The translations under genes were made by a program, and so were the position numbers. Of a stretch of 64,000 bases of DNA, positions 11,346 to 21,980 are shown piece by piece; the first letter of the stretch is position 1; each line of letters begins with the position of its first letter. Under the pieces are notes generated by a model, which was not told where the DNA came from, did no database searches, and was given only the letters and a program-made list of their open reading frames with translations. Location of the stretch: NCBI GenBank assembly GCA_024734495.1, contig JALMQS010000225.1, positions 5,091,226 through 5,155,225 on the forward strand. The letters are read 5' to 3'. Origin of the DNA: Forficula auricularia. Taxonomy: Eukaryota > Arthropoda > Insecta > Dermaptera > Forficulidae.

Positions 11346-12022
11346 TAAATATAATATCTTTATAAGATATACATTTGGCAACATTATTATATTTCTTAGA
11401 CTCGATTGGGGTGTTTTAAATATATATTTTATATAAGATAGATATTATGAATATATTGTTTCTTGTCTCAATTATTTTACTATTGTATCAACGATTAATG
11501 TTTTGAGTAATTGAGTATTTGATAAAATCTTGAAAATGACAAAACAAATATACAGGGAGTCCCAAAAGTCAAGGATCAAACGTGAACACGAGATAGGTGA
11601 GTTCAGGATTGTCCAAAATAATTTTTTTTTTTAAATAAAACTCTCTTAGTTTTCGAGTTATGGGCAAAAAAATATTTTTGTCAGATTCATGTGTCAAAAA
11701 ATTTTAATCAGTAAACTTTGACTCTTCATATCTTAAAAAAAACTGTGTCAAACAATAATGGCAAATTATCTAAAAAAATTAACGCATTTAATCAAGATTT
11801 CAAAATGGTATAAAACATTCCACTTTTTTAAAAAACAAAAAATAATATTTGCATTTTTATGCGAAAGAAACTAATTTCAAAACACACTTCGTAATTGATG
11901 GGTAAAGGGTAGAATTTAACATGAAAACTAATTTAATATATTAAAATATTTTTATTCAATTAAAGATTTTTGAAAAAAATCTTAAATAGTTGAATAAAAT
12001 ATTTATTTATTTATTTATTCAA

Positions 12023-12100
12023 TTAAAGTAAATGTTCAAAATGTCCGCCACGAGCACGAATGCACATTTTACATCGTCTAAGAAAGGACCGCCTCACGAG
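12023..12100 (-). pseudogene. Transposase C-terminal tail, left arm copy
   Basis: Minus-strand translation is LVRRSFLRRCKMCIRARGG followed by HFEHLL and a stop at 12023-12025. A tail of the type R-R-x-x-x-C-I-x-x-x-G-G-H-F-E-H-L-L is shared by many insect IS630/Tc1-mariner transposases that carry an N-terminal DUF4817-like domain. Only the last ~25 codons are present, at the inner end of the left arm. It is intact here, whereas the right-arm copy has a 2-nt insertion. Confidence 0.65.
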
Positions 12101-12102
12101 TA

Positions 12103-12281
12103 AATGAAAAAGTTTATTCAAAGCGAATAGATAACCTAGCCCAACTTAAACAAAGAATCTCTGAAGCAAAAGAAGAAATAAATTGTCGAAGAAATGCAAG
12201 ACTCGTGTGAGGCGGTCCTTTCTTAGATGATACAAAATGTGCATTCGTGCTCGTGGCGGACATTTTGAACATTTACTTTAA
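12103..12281 (+). pseudogene. Transposase C-terminal fragment, right arm and spacer
   Basis: From 12103 the frame reads NEKVYSKRIDNLAQLKQRIS, then EAKEEINCRRNARLV. An extra TG relative to the left arm then creates a stop (GTG-TGA). In the shifted frame the RRSF ... CIRARGGHFEHLL tail continues to the stop at 12279-12281. The V-Y-x-x-x-I-x-x-L-x-x-L-x-x-R-I segment followed by this tail is the usual region downstream of the DDE catalytic core in insect IS630-type transposases. The catalytic residues and DNA-binding domain are absent. The first ~35 residues lie in the unique spacer between the arms, so the duplication breakpoint falls inside the transposase gene. Confidence 0.7.
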
Positions 12282-12375
12282 TTGAATAAATAAATATTTT
12301 ATTCAACTATTTAAGATTTTTTTCAAAAATCTTTAATTGAATAAAAATATTTTAATAAATTAAATTAGTTTTCAT

Positions 12376-12419
12376 AAAGATGTTTCACCTTGCACCAACA
12401 CCACAATCTCTACTAATTA
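12376..12419. mobile_element. 44-bp insertion with 11-bp TSD
   Basis: TTAGTTTTCAT is at 12365-12375 and 12420-12430. The left arm of the foldback has the empty site once (atgaaaactaat near 11920), so this 44-bp piece inserted after the foldback formed. It is nearly identical to 52456-52499 (gtttcaccttgcacca ... ctactaatta), also next to a TSD. Probably a severely truncated retroposon. Confidence 0.8.
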
Positions 12420-13148
12420 TTAGTTTTCATGTTAAATTCTACCTACCCTTTAGCCAATTACGAATTGTGTTTTGAAATTAGTTTCTTTCGTATAAAAATG
12501 CAAATATTATTTTTTGTTTTTTAAAAAAGTGGAATGTTTTATACCATTTTGAAATCTTGATTAAATGCGTTAATTTTTTAGATAATTTGCCATTATTTTT
12601 TGACACAGTTTTTTTTTTAAGATATGAAGAGTCAAAGTTTACTGATTAAAATCTTTTGACACATGAATCTGACAAAAATATTTTTTTTTCTCAAAAAGTA
12701 TAATACTCTTAGTTATTTTCTGTTTTGTGATCGATAGCAGTATTATTCAGGATTCCGTAACAAAAATTAGAATTATAAAATATGAAAATTCGTAGCCACA
12801 GCATTCAAATATTTAGAGCAGGGTAGCGATTTTTACCGTTTTCAAAAAAATGCCCATAACTCGAAAACTAAGAGAGTTTTATTTAAAAAAAAATTTTTAT
12901 TTTGGACAATCATGAACTCACCTATCTCGTGTTCACGTTTGATCCTTGACTTTTGGGACACCCTGTATAAATTCGGATATTATTTTCACTTAATATGAAT
13001 AAAGTTTAAGGAAAGCGGTTTGTGGTTTGTAGTGAAACGTATTAAACACAAGAATTATTTAACGGATTATAGTGGTGTTTCACAAAGTCGAAATAAAATT
13101 AAAAAATTAAAAAATCTTTTAAATTATTTTGGAGATTTTTTTATTTAT

Positions 13149-13187
13149 CTCTATACATATTTCGGGCTATGAACCCTTCATCAGGAG
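13149..13187 (-). ncRNA. Hammerhead-ribozyme-like motif
   Basis: Outer stem CTC/GAG, CTGATGAA, stem II GGG/CCC with loop TTCATAG, GAAATATGTATA. Stem III can form as AT/AT with loop ATGT, giving a UA cleavage context. Confidence 0.6.
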
Positions 13188-13551
13188 GTTTAACAGAAAA
13201 CTGAATATAAAATTTTTACATTGTATTGATATTATAGTCTGGTGGTTAATATTTTAGTACAGGGCGAGTGGAGGGTGAGCCAATGGGTGTTGAAAGAATT
13301 TATGTGGTTGAATTTAAAGGTACTTGGAGGTGAGAAACTGGGTATTGAACAAATTATCTGGCCAAAGTCACGTACATTTCAGATAGGATGTCTATTTTCG
13401 AAATTTATTTGTAAAGGATTCTAGGAATACCATTAAAGGAATTTGTGTAAAGGTTTTCGACTATATAAATTTAGACAAAAGAAGAAGATATAGAAAGTTA
13501 ATTCAAAGGTGAGAAAAGAGGAACAAATGTTTAGTAAAGAATGAATTTCGG

Positions 13552-13773
13552 TTAAATTTGGTTTATTAATAGATCAATTATTGTTGATTTAGTGGTTTCT
13601 AATTGGTTATTGAGAATGGGTTCATTGAGGGCGATTTCTTTCTTGATTTCAATGGATTCTAATAAATATAATTTGCGTCCTTTTGGGGAGAAATGTAGAA
13701 TAAGGGGGCTTTTTTTAGTTGGGCAATGATTGCTATCAAAGAGATGTTCAGCAAATGCTGAAACGTAATTTAG
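13552..13773 (-). pseudogene. Penelope-like GIY-YIG endonuclease, C-terminal part
   Basis: The minus-strand frame ending at TAA 13552-13554 reads LNYVSAFAEHLFDSNHC, then a loop, then LYLLESIEIKKEIALNEPIL, then NNQLETTKS and a stop. The S-A-x-A-E-H-L segment with its H and the later L-E-S-I-E-I helix correspond to the second half of the GIY-YIG nuclease of Penelope-like elements; the copy at 33.0 kb has SAFADHLILEKHC at the same place. The GIY-YIG motif, the linker and the reverse transcriptase are absent: the frame runs straight into the inverted terminal repeat at ~13773. The remaining ~73 codons have no stop. The product would not be an active nuclease. Confidence 0.75.
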
Positions 13774-13803
13774 TGAAATTTTATATTCAGTTTTCTGTTA
13801 AAC

Positions 13804-13842
13804 CTCCTGATGAAGGGTTCATAGCTCGAAATATGTATAGAG
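13804..13842 (+). ncRNA. Hammerhead-ribozyme-like motif
   Basis: Inverted partner of the motif at 13149-13187: CTC/GAG outer stem, CTGATGAA, stem II GGG/CTC (one mismatch), GAAATATGTATA. Confidence 0.6.
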
Positions 13843-14269
13843 ATAAAAAAATCTCCAAAATAATTTAAAAGATTTTTTAATTTTTTAATTTTATTTCCAC
13901 TTTGTGAAACACCACTATAATCCGTTAAATAATTCCTATACTTAATATTAGACAAAAATCACCTGCTTTCGATTCTCTATCGAATCAAATACAGGAAAAT
14001 ATACGATTAATTAATGTCTATAATATCCAAAAGTTTGAAAGCACTGATCTAAAAGATTTTCTAAGCTGCATATGCGGAATTATAATTTCTGTAAATTTTA
14101 CAAGGGCAGATCGAATCATAAGATTCCTATACTTTCAAGATTTTTTCGGGTATATAAATTTTTATATCCGCATTCTCCACCGAAATTGATTTTTTTTTGG
14201 CTCCAGGTGTGACATTTGATATTTTTATGAAATCCCTTGACTATCCAACTTTAAGCCTATGATTCATTG

Positions 14270-14585
14270 ATAACTTATCTATTCGAGTTTATGAACAAGA
14301 TCAATATTGGCACTTTGTATCCAAATTGCCATCCAGCTGCCTGCCAAGCCACCTTTGGCTTTTACTTTCTTTGCTGACTCTTTTCTCATGCAGCCTTCAA
14401 GAAAATGATTGCAATATTAAAGTTTAAACGCGAGTGCGAATAAAACGCAAGCACTTTTGATGGTCCCCGTGCCAAAGGGCGTGCGATAAGAGGGCTTCCT
14501 AAGGCGGAGGTTATGTTTGACAAACACTTAGGCCCATCTCAAACACTCGACATTGCATTTCATGGATTTTCACGCGCGTTTTTTC
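14270..14585. other. Unique, slightly GC-richer non-coding sequence
   Basis: No ORF or repeat match in the window; it looks like single-copy intronic or intergenic DNA (ccatccagctgcctgccaag near 14330). Confidence 0.3.
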
Positions 14586-15482
14586 CCTTTACTTCTATTT
14601 TCCTTTTCTTTTCTGCGCTTTATTTTGAATAGGACAAACAGAAACTACACCTAGACTTTCAAATAAATAAATAAATAACTGAGAACATTATTAATAGAGG
14701 CCGGATTTTTATGCATTAAAAACTGCCAAAATATGCAGTTAAAAATGCTGAAATATGCAAGTAATATGAAGAATACGGTGAAATATGCAAATATATGCAG
14801 TAAAAAAATTAATGCACAAAAAATTAAAATTAATGACAAAAAGAGTATAATTTGAAGGAGTGCTATGAAAGAAATAAACTGATAAAGTAAGCAATACACA
14901 CCAAGTAGTGTTAGTGAAGGAGCCGAGTTTTAGCCAGTCGAAATTTTATATGCTAGCAAGGCTCGAACCCGGGCCCGCCCGTTTGAACATCCTCATCAAC
15001 TAATAAAATGATACAAATACATTTTTTTTCCTTTACTTCTATTTTCCTTTTCTTTTCTGCGCTTTATTTTGAATAGGACAAATAGAAACTACACCTAGAC
15101 AATTGACTCTTTCAAATAAATCAATAAATAACTGAGAACATTATTAATAGAGACCGGATTTTTATGTAGTAAAAACTGCCAAAATATGCTATAAAATATG
15201 CAGTTAAAAATGCTGATATATGAAAGTAATATGCAGAATACGGTGAAATATGCAAATATATGCAGTAAAAAATAACAAAATAAATTTTTTTAATGACAAA
15301 AAGAGTATAATTTGAAGGAGTGCTATGAAAGAAATAAACTGATAAAGTAAGCTATACACACCAAATAGTGTTAGTGAAGGAGCCGAGTTTTAGAGAGTCG
15401 AAATTTTATATGCTATCAAGGCTCGAACCCGGGCCTCCCGCTTGAACATCCTCATCAACTAATAAAATGATACAAATATATT
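14586..15482. repeat. Tandem duplication (~450-bp period) containing a SINE-like head and atatgca motifs
   Basis: acttctattttccttttctt starts at 14591 and again at 15035; aaggctcgaacccgggc at 14958 recurs at 15418. The reverse of that string is a tRNA B box (gcccgggttcgagcct), so each unit has a minus-strand tRNA-derived piece. Many aaatatgca/atatgcagt repeats lie in the first half of each unit and continue to 15.62 kb; such subterminal repeats are common in hAT-type MITEs. Confidence 0.7.
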
Positions 15483-15749
15483 TTTTTCATTCTTTCTTAG
15501 AAAATTTACTTTTAAAAAATCTGTATTTTGGGCGAAATAAAAAAAAATCCTTCAAATATGCAATTTTATGCAACATTCTTAAAATATGCAGTTTTATGCA
15601 ATATTACTCAAATATGCAAAAATATGAAGTATAAAATTTAACCCACAGTATTCCTAGATGCATGAATCGTATAGATAATTATCGACCAATTATAATTGAT
15701 CCCCAGGGTCATATATGGCGGCAAACAAAATATGCGATTGCATAGGAAT

Positions 15750-15830
15750 CCGAGGAAAAAGTAAACACCGTGTTAAATTATACGACCAATTGCAATGTTT
15801 TGCTAATTTATTGTGGCTTCATCAGGCTCC
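15750..15830 (-). mobile_element. Penelope-like terminal repeat, inverted copy
   Basis: Reverse complement of the 16.73-16.92 kb repeat: ttatacgaccaattgcaatg and ttattgtggcttcatcaggc. It contains a decayed hammerhead-like core (AAAAC instead of GAAAC) at 15794-15825 with stem II GCCA/TAGC. A long poly-A run follows at 15837-15858. Confidence 0.55.
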
Positions 15831-15944
15831 AAAAAATAAAAAAAAAAAAAAAAAAAAATGGAATGGAGGTAGTGAGAGAAACAGGTGATTGGCAATTGAA
15901 AATAAAATAAAATGGAAAGTTTTTGAAAATAGCCTAATAGTCTA

Positions 15945-16440
15945 AGATCCCGACTTAGGTCGACCTTCACTTATCGAGTTTCCTGATGAAATTAATATTT
16001 TGATAATATAATGTATTAATAAACAAAAACTTGATAGGGTCGACATCCAATTTCTCTCCATAACTAATTTTAATAAAAAAATTAAAGTTGTTAATTTTAT
16101 TACATAAATGTAGTTATCGAGTTTCCGGATAAATATATTACCAATCGAGAGAAACATATGTATATAAAATGCCAAAGTTGGGTAGCTATCTTTTTTCTAG
16201 ACAGGGTATCAATAGGTAACTTCGAATTAGTATTTTGATGTTATAGAGTTTTCTTTATTGTTATATATGAAAATATAGATAATTTTATTGCGAATTAATT
16301 AATTTTATTTTTTAAGAAAATATCTATGCAGGCAAATTGAATGTCGACCCTATCAAGTTTTTTTATTAATACATTATATTATTAAAATATTAATTTCATC
16401 AGAAAACTCGATAGGTGAAGGTCGACCTAAGTCGGGATCT
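15945..16440. mobile_element. ~496-bp foldback element
   Basis: AGATCCCGACTTAGGTCGAC on the left pairs with GTCGACCTAAGTCGGGATCT on the right; arms run ~110 bp (to the gtcgac ... ttgatagggtc block). The centre includes sequence matching 7.62-7.73 kb. No ORF with recognisable function. Confidence 0.75.
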
Positions 16441-16729
16441 TGTTCTGTATAATGAGATGTTGATTTCAATTTGATATATTCTGCTGAATCCATATAAACG
16501 AGTTTAATTTTAGATGTTAATTTTAGATTAAATATTATAATGTATTGATAAGAGATATTTTTATATTTTTAAATCTTTTTTAAATCAGTCGTAGCTGTAC
16601 GGTTGGTCTGTCTGGTTCCATTGCTACTCTAAACAATCAATGGTGTTGTAAAAATGAATGTATTCATATTGTTATGTATATGTATTGTAATTAGCAAGAA
16701 AAAATTTAAAGACCAAGTATTTTAAAAAT

Positions 16730-16925
16730 TTGATCAAGGTAATTATATTATATTATGTCTGGGTTGATGTTAATGATTGTGAGTGATTCATTTGTATTTA
16801 TTTTTTGTATTGAGCCTGGTGAAGACACAATAAACTGGCGAAACGTTGCAATTGGTCGTATGATTTAACATTAATTGTTTCCTTTTTTCCTCTGATTTGT
16901 TACATCTAATACTGATAAAAATAAG
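16730..16925 (+). mobile_element. Penelope-like terminal repeat
   Basis: Same sequence as 9.33-9.51 kb. Contains a hammerhead-like motif; no ORF follows. Confidence 0.55.
16814..16849 (+). ncRNA. Hammerhead-ribozyme-like motif
   Basis: CTGGTGAA, stem II GACA/TGGC (consensus GCCA/TGGC), GAAACGTT, inner outer-stem pairs GC/GC. Confidence 0.5.
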
Positions 16926-16984
16926 TGAAATTAAAAAAAAATATATTCATTGGTAAATTTAGAAATTAAAATAATAAAAATTAT

Positions 16985-17482
16985 TCAAAAAACCGAATGA
17001 AACGAAACGATGATTCGTGACATGAAACTCGATTCTGTTGCAGCTTAAAGAAAATTTTTCATTTTACCTACTCTTAGAGCAGTCAGATTTTTTTTGCTAA
17101 ACATTCGATGAAAATTTTTTTGGCGGGAGACGAAGTACACTCCTGTTTGGTCCTAGGTGCCGGATATAAATTTTAAAATTTTTAAGAAAATAATATTATT
17201 AACCCTTATTTCGATTCTTCTACAACCCCTGCGCATTACCGGCTTCATAGCCAGCTCAAAATATGTCCTTGATATAAATATAATCATTGATGAATTCAGA
17301 GAATTAAAAATTGTTCAAAAAACCGAATGAAACGAAACGATGAATCGTGACATGAAACTCGATTCTGTTGCAGCTTAAAGAGATTTTTCATTTCACCTAC
17401 TCTTAGAGCAGTCAGATTTTTTGTTGCTAAAAATTCGATGAAAATTATTTTGTCGGGAGACGAAAGTACAATTTTGGTATCC
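16985..17482. repeat. Direct duplication, ~330-bp offset
   Basis: aaaccgaatgaaacgaaacg at ~16990 and again at ~17320, followed in both by ctcgattctgttgcagctta, cctactcttagagcagtcag and gcgggagacgaa or gtcgggagacgaa. The spacing sequence differs. Confidence 0.75.
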
Positions 17483-18420
17483 TTATCTAACAAAACTTAG
17501 TGTTGCTCTTGTGCTTTTTGAATTTTGAATGTCATTAAAGTAAAAGAATTACCAACTTCGTGGTGTCGATTTAGATGTCGCTTGCCCACGCATCCTAAAA
17601 TTTCACTCTCATTAGTATTCCTTAACTCGCCAAAAGAAGTATAGCTTCAAAAAATCGAATAATTTCCGTGAAATCAATTCATTCGGGTCAGTTATTCATT
17701 TGTTGTAAAATTAATTTTCTTCTCTCTTGCGAATTCAATTCCACATCTTTCATGGTCAACAATTAGAAAACTATAAAATGGAAATTGAAATTCATTTCAC
17801 TAATTAGATTTTATTTTCATATTCGAATAATTTCACCCGCCGAGGCAGAAAGTATAAGAAATCTTTAAATTTCACCAATTGCAATCCAAACGAACTTAAT
17901 TAGCTTATATGTCGCCTTATCAACGGTAATAGGAATCGTTCTGTTGCTGCATTTGAATAGCAATTTAAACTGAATAGCAAGTTTCGGGTTTAGTTGCGTT
18001 GTTTTCATTGAATATGGTGCCGAGGACTTGTGGTTTGTGGTTTTGTCGCTTCGTTCTTTTATGCCACCGACAATGAAAGATGAAGGCTGACATTTGCGCT
18101 CGGAAAAAGCATTTCATTCAATTAATTATACGGGCCTTATTTCATTTCAACTTTTCAAATTAGTTTATAACCTTAGTTTTGAAAATTATTTTACGAAATT
18201 AATAATTTTAGAAACACTAAGAAAGTTTCGGTAGAGGGAGACAGACATCTCTGGTGTCGCTGTTAAGTTTCTCTCTCTGTAAACCACAAGAAAATAACAA
18301 CAGCCAACAAAGTCCTATTAGCCGAATGCGCAATTAACGAGAAGGAATCGTCATAAAGGGATAATGATAATTAATAGTTCACTCGCGTTATCAGATATAC
18401 TAACTAATTTTCAGTTTTTA
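17483..18420. other. Unique non-coding sequence
   Basis: No internal repeats, no recognisable ORF. Moderately balanced composition with features of intronic or intergenic host DNA. No exon could be supported. Confidence 0.35.
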
Positions 18421-19129
18421 CTTTACCAAACAGGGTATGGTCAAGCATTGTAATCGTGCATGAAAAAAGTGGTTTTCCCCTTCTTTTTTTCAAAATATCT
18501 AAAAAACGGCTTAAACTATTTCGATTAAAAAAATTGAGCGAAACTATCGCATTTCCCTCTACACAAAAGCTCTAATAAGTAATCATTGAAAAAATTATAT
18601 TTTTTGAGATAATAATTGTTTTGTCAAAATGTCTGTTAGTTAGTCTGTCTGGTTGTCTGGTTGTTAGTTAGTGTCTATGCGTTACCAAAAATTTTGTGGA
18701 CGAGCTATCTCAAAAACTAGTGTGAATATCGAAACCAAATTTCACACGTAGTTTTGGTCCATTGAGATTAAGAGCTGATTAGATTTTGGTGCATATCGAC
18801 CCAAAATTAAGGGGGGTGGAGGGGAAGTTAAAAATTAAAAATAGTAAATCTCAACCAAATTTTAAATACATAATCAGTGGACCCCCAGAAGTTAGAAAAA
18901 TGCAAAAAATAACCGACCAAAATGAAGGGGGGGGGGGGGTGTAGGGTCAAAAAATGAAAATCTTGGCCATTTACCAAACTCAACCAAATTTTGTATACAT
19001 AATCACTGGGACCCCAGAAGTATAAAAATTCAAAAACTAACCCCCCCTACATGATTATAAATAATTTTAGGGGCCAGGTTGTATGGTAAAGTCAAATGTA
19101 TGGCCACATCAGAACACGTCAGCTTATTT
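18421..19129 (+). mobile_element. ~700-bp non-autonomous element, copy 3
   Basis: Starts CTTTACCAAACAGG, ends gtatggtaaagtcaaatg plus the conserved extension. Contains the gtctgttagttag tract, two ~110-bp modules and a poly-G run at ~18925-18938. Confidence 0.7.
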
Positions 19130-19139
19130 ATGTATCAAT

Positions 19140-19460
19140 ATACATTAAATCTCTCAGACCATTATTTACTGAGATAGAGACGTTTAATGATTTTAAAGAC
19201 AAAAAATTAGAGAAATTTTTAAAACATCTTATAAATTCGATTGTTTTAAGGCTCTCAGACCATTATTTACGGAGACACAGACGTTTAAAGATTTTAAAGA
19301 CAAAAATCTTATATATTATTTACAGAGATAGAGATTTTAAAGATTTTAAAGACAATATGATAATGATGAATGAATAATGATATTTCAGAAATTTTAAAAA
19401 ATCTTCTAAATTCGATTGTTTTAAGTCTCTCAGACCATTATTTACGTAGATAGAGGCTTA
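19140..19460. repeat. Degenerate ~100-bp tandem repeats, three units
   Basis: ctctcagaccattatttac occurs at about 19152, 19254 and 19429, with gacgtttaaagattttaaag in between. The open frame across it (19096-19377) is a by-product of the repeat. Confidence 0.7.
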
Positions 19461-20229
19461 TTATAATTATTTTTTTTTCTTTTTTCTACGATTCCAACTA
19501 ACAGTTACAATATAGTTTCGAACTTTATGCTACTAAGGTTTGTAATGTTGGTTTTTAATATCCTTCCAATAAATCAAATCGAAAATTGATATTTTCAATA
19601 TCCTGTTATCCTACCTCAGTATTAAATTCCATTGATATTCAGGTCTCCAAGAAAATACTTCTAAATTATTCAAGGACCATAATATAATTATTATTTATTT
19701 ATTTATTTTCGGTGTATTCCTTTTTATTGAATTTTCAATTGGGAATTTCTCCATGAAATGACAAAGGTTTCAATCAAAGCCAATCACATACTTCGTTCAA
19801 ACAAATCAACCTTTTCTATTTATTATGTATTTATAGCTATATGTATATTTATTTTTTATTTAAAGCAAATCCCATTTTAGACACAAAAAGAGCAAAAGCC
19901 CATTCAAATTCATTCTATTTCTATTTTCGAATCTGTCAAATGTTCCTTTCTATCGGAATTGATTGCTTTGTTGTCTGTCACAAGTAGAGACGAGCCGACA
20001 AGTTCATTAATTTAAATAGACGAATTCCATTTATTTAGATAATTTGATTTTAATAGAATTAAAATACCAAGAACAAGTTTATTTATTATAAATGAAAATT
20101 GGAGCAAAAAGTGAAAATTTAACGCTATCCGTAAAGTGATTTGATATTTTTTTCGTCAGCGAGCTGCTTAAGGTAGTTGATTCGCGACAATACTAGCAAA
20201 AAGTTAATGCTAGAGTATATAGAACAGAC

Positions 20230-20537
20230 CTTAGACCATGACATATATAGACACGCCCTCTGCTACTCTCCACACAGAGTGAAGGGAGGCCAACATCGCC
20301 TACAGATGACGTCACGTTCTCGAATAAATATTTTGGTAATATTAATTTAATATTAATTTGCGATTTTGCGAAAATAAATAATCTAAACTACGATAAATTT
20401 ATCTCAATGTATAATAATTCCTATAGTGGCCATGCTATTTCTGGGTGTTCCTACCTACAGATGACGTCACGTTCTCTAGTTGATGTTGGCCTCACCAAAT
20501 CGACACCAGAGCGTGTATATATATTTCATGGTCTAAG
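20230..20537. mobile_element. 308-bp MITE with 8-bp TSD
   Basis: GAACAGAC at 20222-20229 and 20538-20545 flanks the element. Terminal inverted repeats of ~29 bp start CTTAGACCATGACATATATA and end tatatatttcatggtctaag. An internal direct repeat (ctacagatgacgtcacgttc) occurs near both ends. An 8-bp TSD fits hAT, P or Merlin superfamilies; no transposase is present to decide. A second copy with two nested insertions is at 48043-48915. Confidence 0.85.
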
Positions 20538-20932
20538 GAACAGACAATAAGGATTCATAGTTCATAAGCACAACTTTTTGCTGTTTATGTACCAATTCTA
20601 GCCAATACCGTGCTCTTTGATAAATCTGTCACCATTGTAAGAGATTGAATATTTTTATATTAAAATGACAAATAAAATACATTTTAAAGGTCGATTTATT
20701 TCTATAAAAATCGTTTTGTTATTTTTTAACAAATGTAATCAACGCCTACGTTACACCTTATGAAAATTATAACTTTTAAAAAATCTAGCGCATGCGCGCT
20801 TTATACATCTTTCGCTGGTTAAATAAATGCGCTGTTGCCAATACATTTTTCATTATTTATTCCTTATTATGTGAATATCGATGAGGCAGTCCAAAAAAAG
20901 AAGAAGATAATTTACACTATCTTTTTATTCAT

Positions 20933-20976
20933 AAAACCGACATTTCGGAGGCTATTCCCTCCTTCTTCAGGGTTTT
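20933..20976 (-). ncRNA. Hammerhead-ribozyme-like motif
   Basis: Outer stem AAAACC/GGTTTT (six perfect pairs), CTGAAGAA, stem II GGAG/CTCC with loop GGAATAGC, GAAATGTC. Confidence 0.7.
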
Positions 20977-21006
20977 GAAGAAGGAGGGAATAGTCTCCGA
21001 AACGTC
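20975..21006 (+). ncRNA. Hammerhead-like motif, partner arm
   Basis: TTGAAGAA (first core base changed), stem II GGAG/CTCC, GAAACGTC. It shares the palindrome centre with the minus-strand motif and so lacks its own 5' outer-stem strand. Confidence 0.55.
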
Positions 21007-21980
21007 GGTTTTATGAATAAAAAGATAGTGTAAATTATCTTCTTCTTTATTTGGATTGCCTCATCGATATCCACTTAATTCACTTATCAGTCCGTCTCCA
21101 AAAATTACTCCAATCTTATTCCTTATTATCTCAGAAACTGTGTTGTAAATATGAATCAAAATTGTCTTAAAATATATATTGGTTATTGTTTAATGTTGAT
21201 TTAGTTTTTTATAAAAATGGTAAGAAGGGTTTAATTATAATTAAATATGTATGTAAATTTTCCGATATCCCGTATAGTGCAATGTTAAAGAGCCTGGAAA
21301 TCTCGATTTTCGAAAATTAATATCTCCGGAACTATATTGTTCTTAAATTTCGTTTTGCCACCAATCGATGCAGAAGTATTTATATTTAAATAATAATCTG
21401 TCTAAATTTCAAAAAAATCCTAAGGTAACGCATTTGATGGAACAATTACCTTAAGCTAGAAAGCTGAAATTTGGTACCTAGAGGCAATATTTTAAAAGAT
21501 ACTTGAGTGTTCATTTTCAGCTAAATAACTTTAACTATTCAGAAGATTCGTATAAAATTTTCATATTTTGTGAATTTGTAATCTGGAAATTAGAAAGCCC
21601 AAAATCTAATCAAGTTATCCTAGGTTCGTAATCCGGACAATCACTCAAACAGACATCAAAATAATGTTTTGATATTTGTGATGAGCAAATCAAGATAAAG
21701 ACCAAGACTGCAAAACAAAGACTGATTTGCTCTTGAAAATATCTTCCGGTATATGTAAATACATACCTACATACTTACTGAAATTGATATTATGTATAAT
21801 ATTTGTTTATATTTTTTCTTTAATAAATAATATAAAATTCTAAAAAATAAACAATTTCAATTTTTCTCTCAGATCAGGTATCTAATTGTTATTCTAGAAC
21901 ATTCAATCAGAAAGTTTGCAAGTAGAAAATTTATTTCTAATGAAAATTGAGTCGAAAATAGACCAAAATGATTATCTAAA

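Larger units (their letters stand above)
11553..12965. mobile_element. Foldback DNA transposon of IS630/Tc1-mariner type
   Basis: Outer ends are TA-CAGGGAGTCCC and GGGACACCCTG-TA with long inverted arms (left 11553-12100, right about 12207-12965). The inner part of each arm encodes the last ~25 residues of a transposase, so this is an inverted duplication of one transposon's 3' end. The right arm is longer because it gained a 44-bp insertion with 11-bp TSD (12376-12419) and a ~145-bp segment (about 12690-12838). The arms are otherwise highly similar. Confidence 0.8.
12997..13939 (-). mobile_element. Short Penelope-like element with inverted terminal repeats
   Basis: ACTTAATAT at 12988-12996 and 13940-13948 may be the target duplication. 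Arms of ~150 bp (about 13050-13210 and 13773-13930) are inverted copies, each with a hammerhead-like motif. Between them, on the minus strand, lies the C-terminal part of a GIY-YIG endonuclease (13552-13773) and ~330 bp of 3' UTR. Reverse transcriptase is missing. Confidence 0.75.
20871..21116. mobile_element. Penelope-like hairpin insertion with 13-bp TSD
   Basis: TATTCCTTATTAT at 20858-20870 and 21117-21129. The 246-bp insertion is a near-perfect inverted repeat (tatcgatgaggcagtcca ... and ... tggattgcctcatcgata) with arms of ~90 bp and a hammerhead-like motif in each; the right side has a ~40-bp unpaired tail. No ORF: a terminal-repeat-only derivative. Confidence 0.85.
20815..21480 (-). 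repeat. Repeat family shared with 41.1 and 50.0 kb, interrupted by a hairpin insertion
   Basis: aaataaatgcgctgttgcca (20821) and, after the insertion, ctcagaaactgtgttgtaaa ... gtatagtgcaatgttaaaga ... atcgatgcagaagtattta match 41140-41520 and 49955-50510 in reverse orientation. Those copies give an empty version of the site at 20871-21116. Confidence 0.75.

Noticed and set aside
11553..12965. Assembly artefact as explanation for the large palindromes
   Set aside because: Arms differ by substitutions and by insertions with their own target duplications, and ends are flanked by TA. The 75-bp perfect palindrome at 52291-52451 is the only one where this remains worth excluding with long reads.
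15945..16440. Hammerhead-like motif around ttcctgatgaaattaat
   Set aside because: CTGATGA is present but no GAAAC follows with a possible stem on the same strand.
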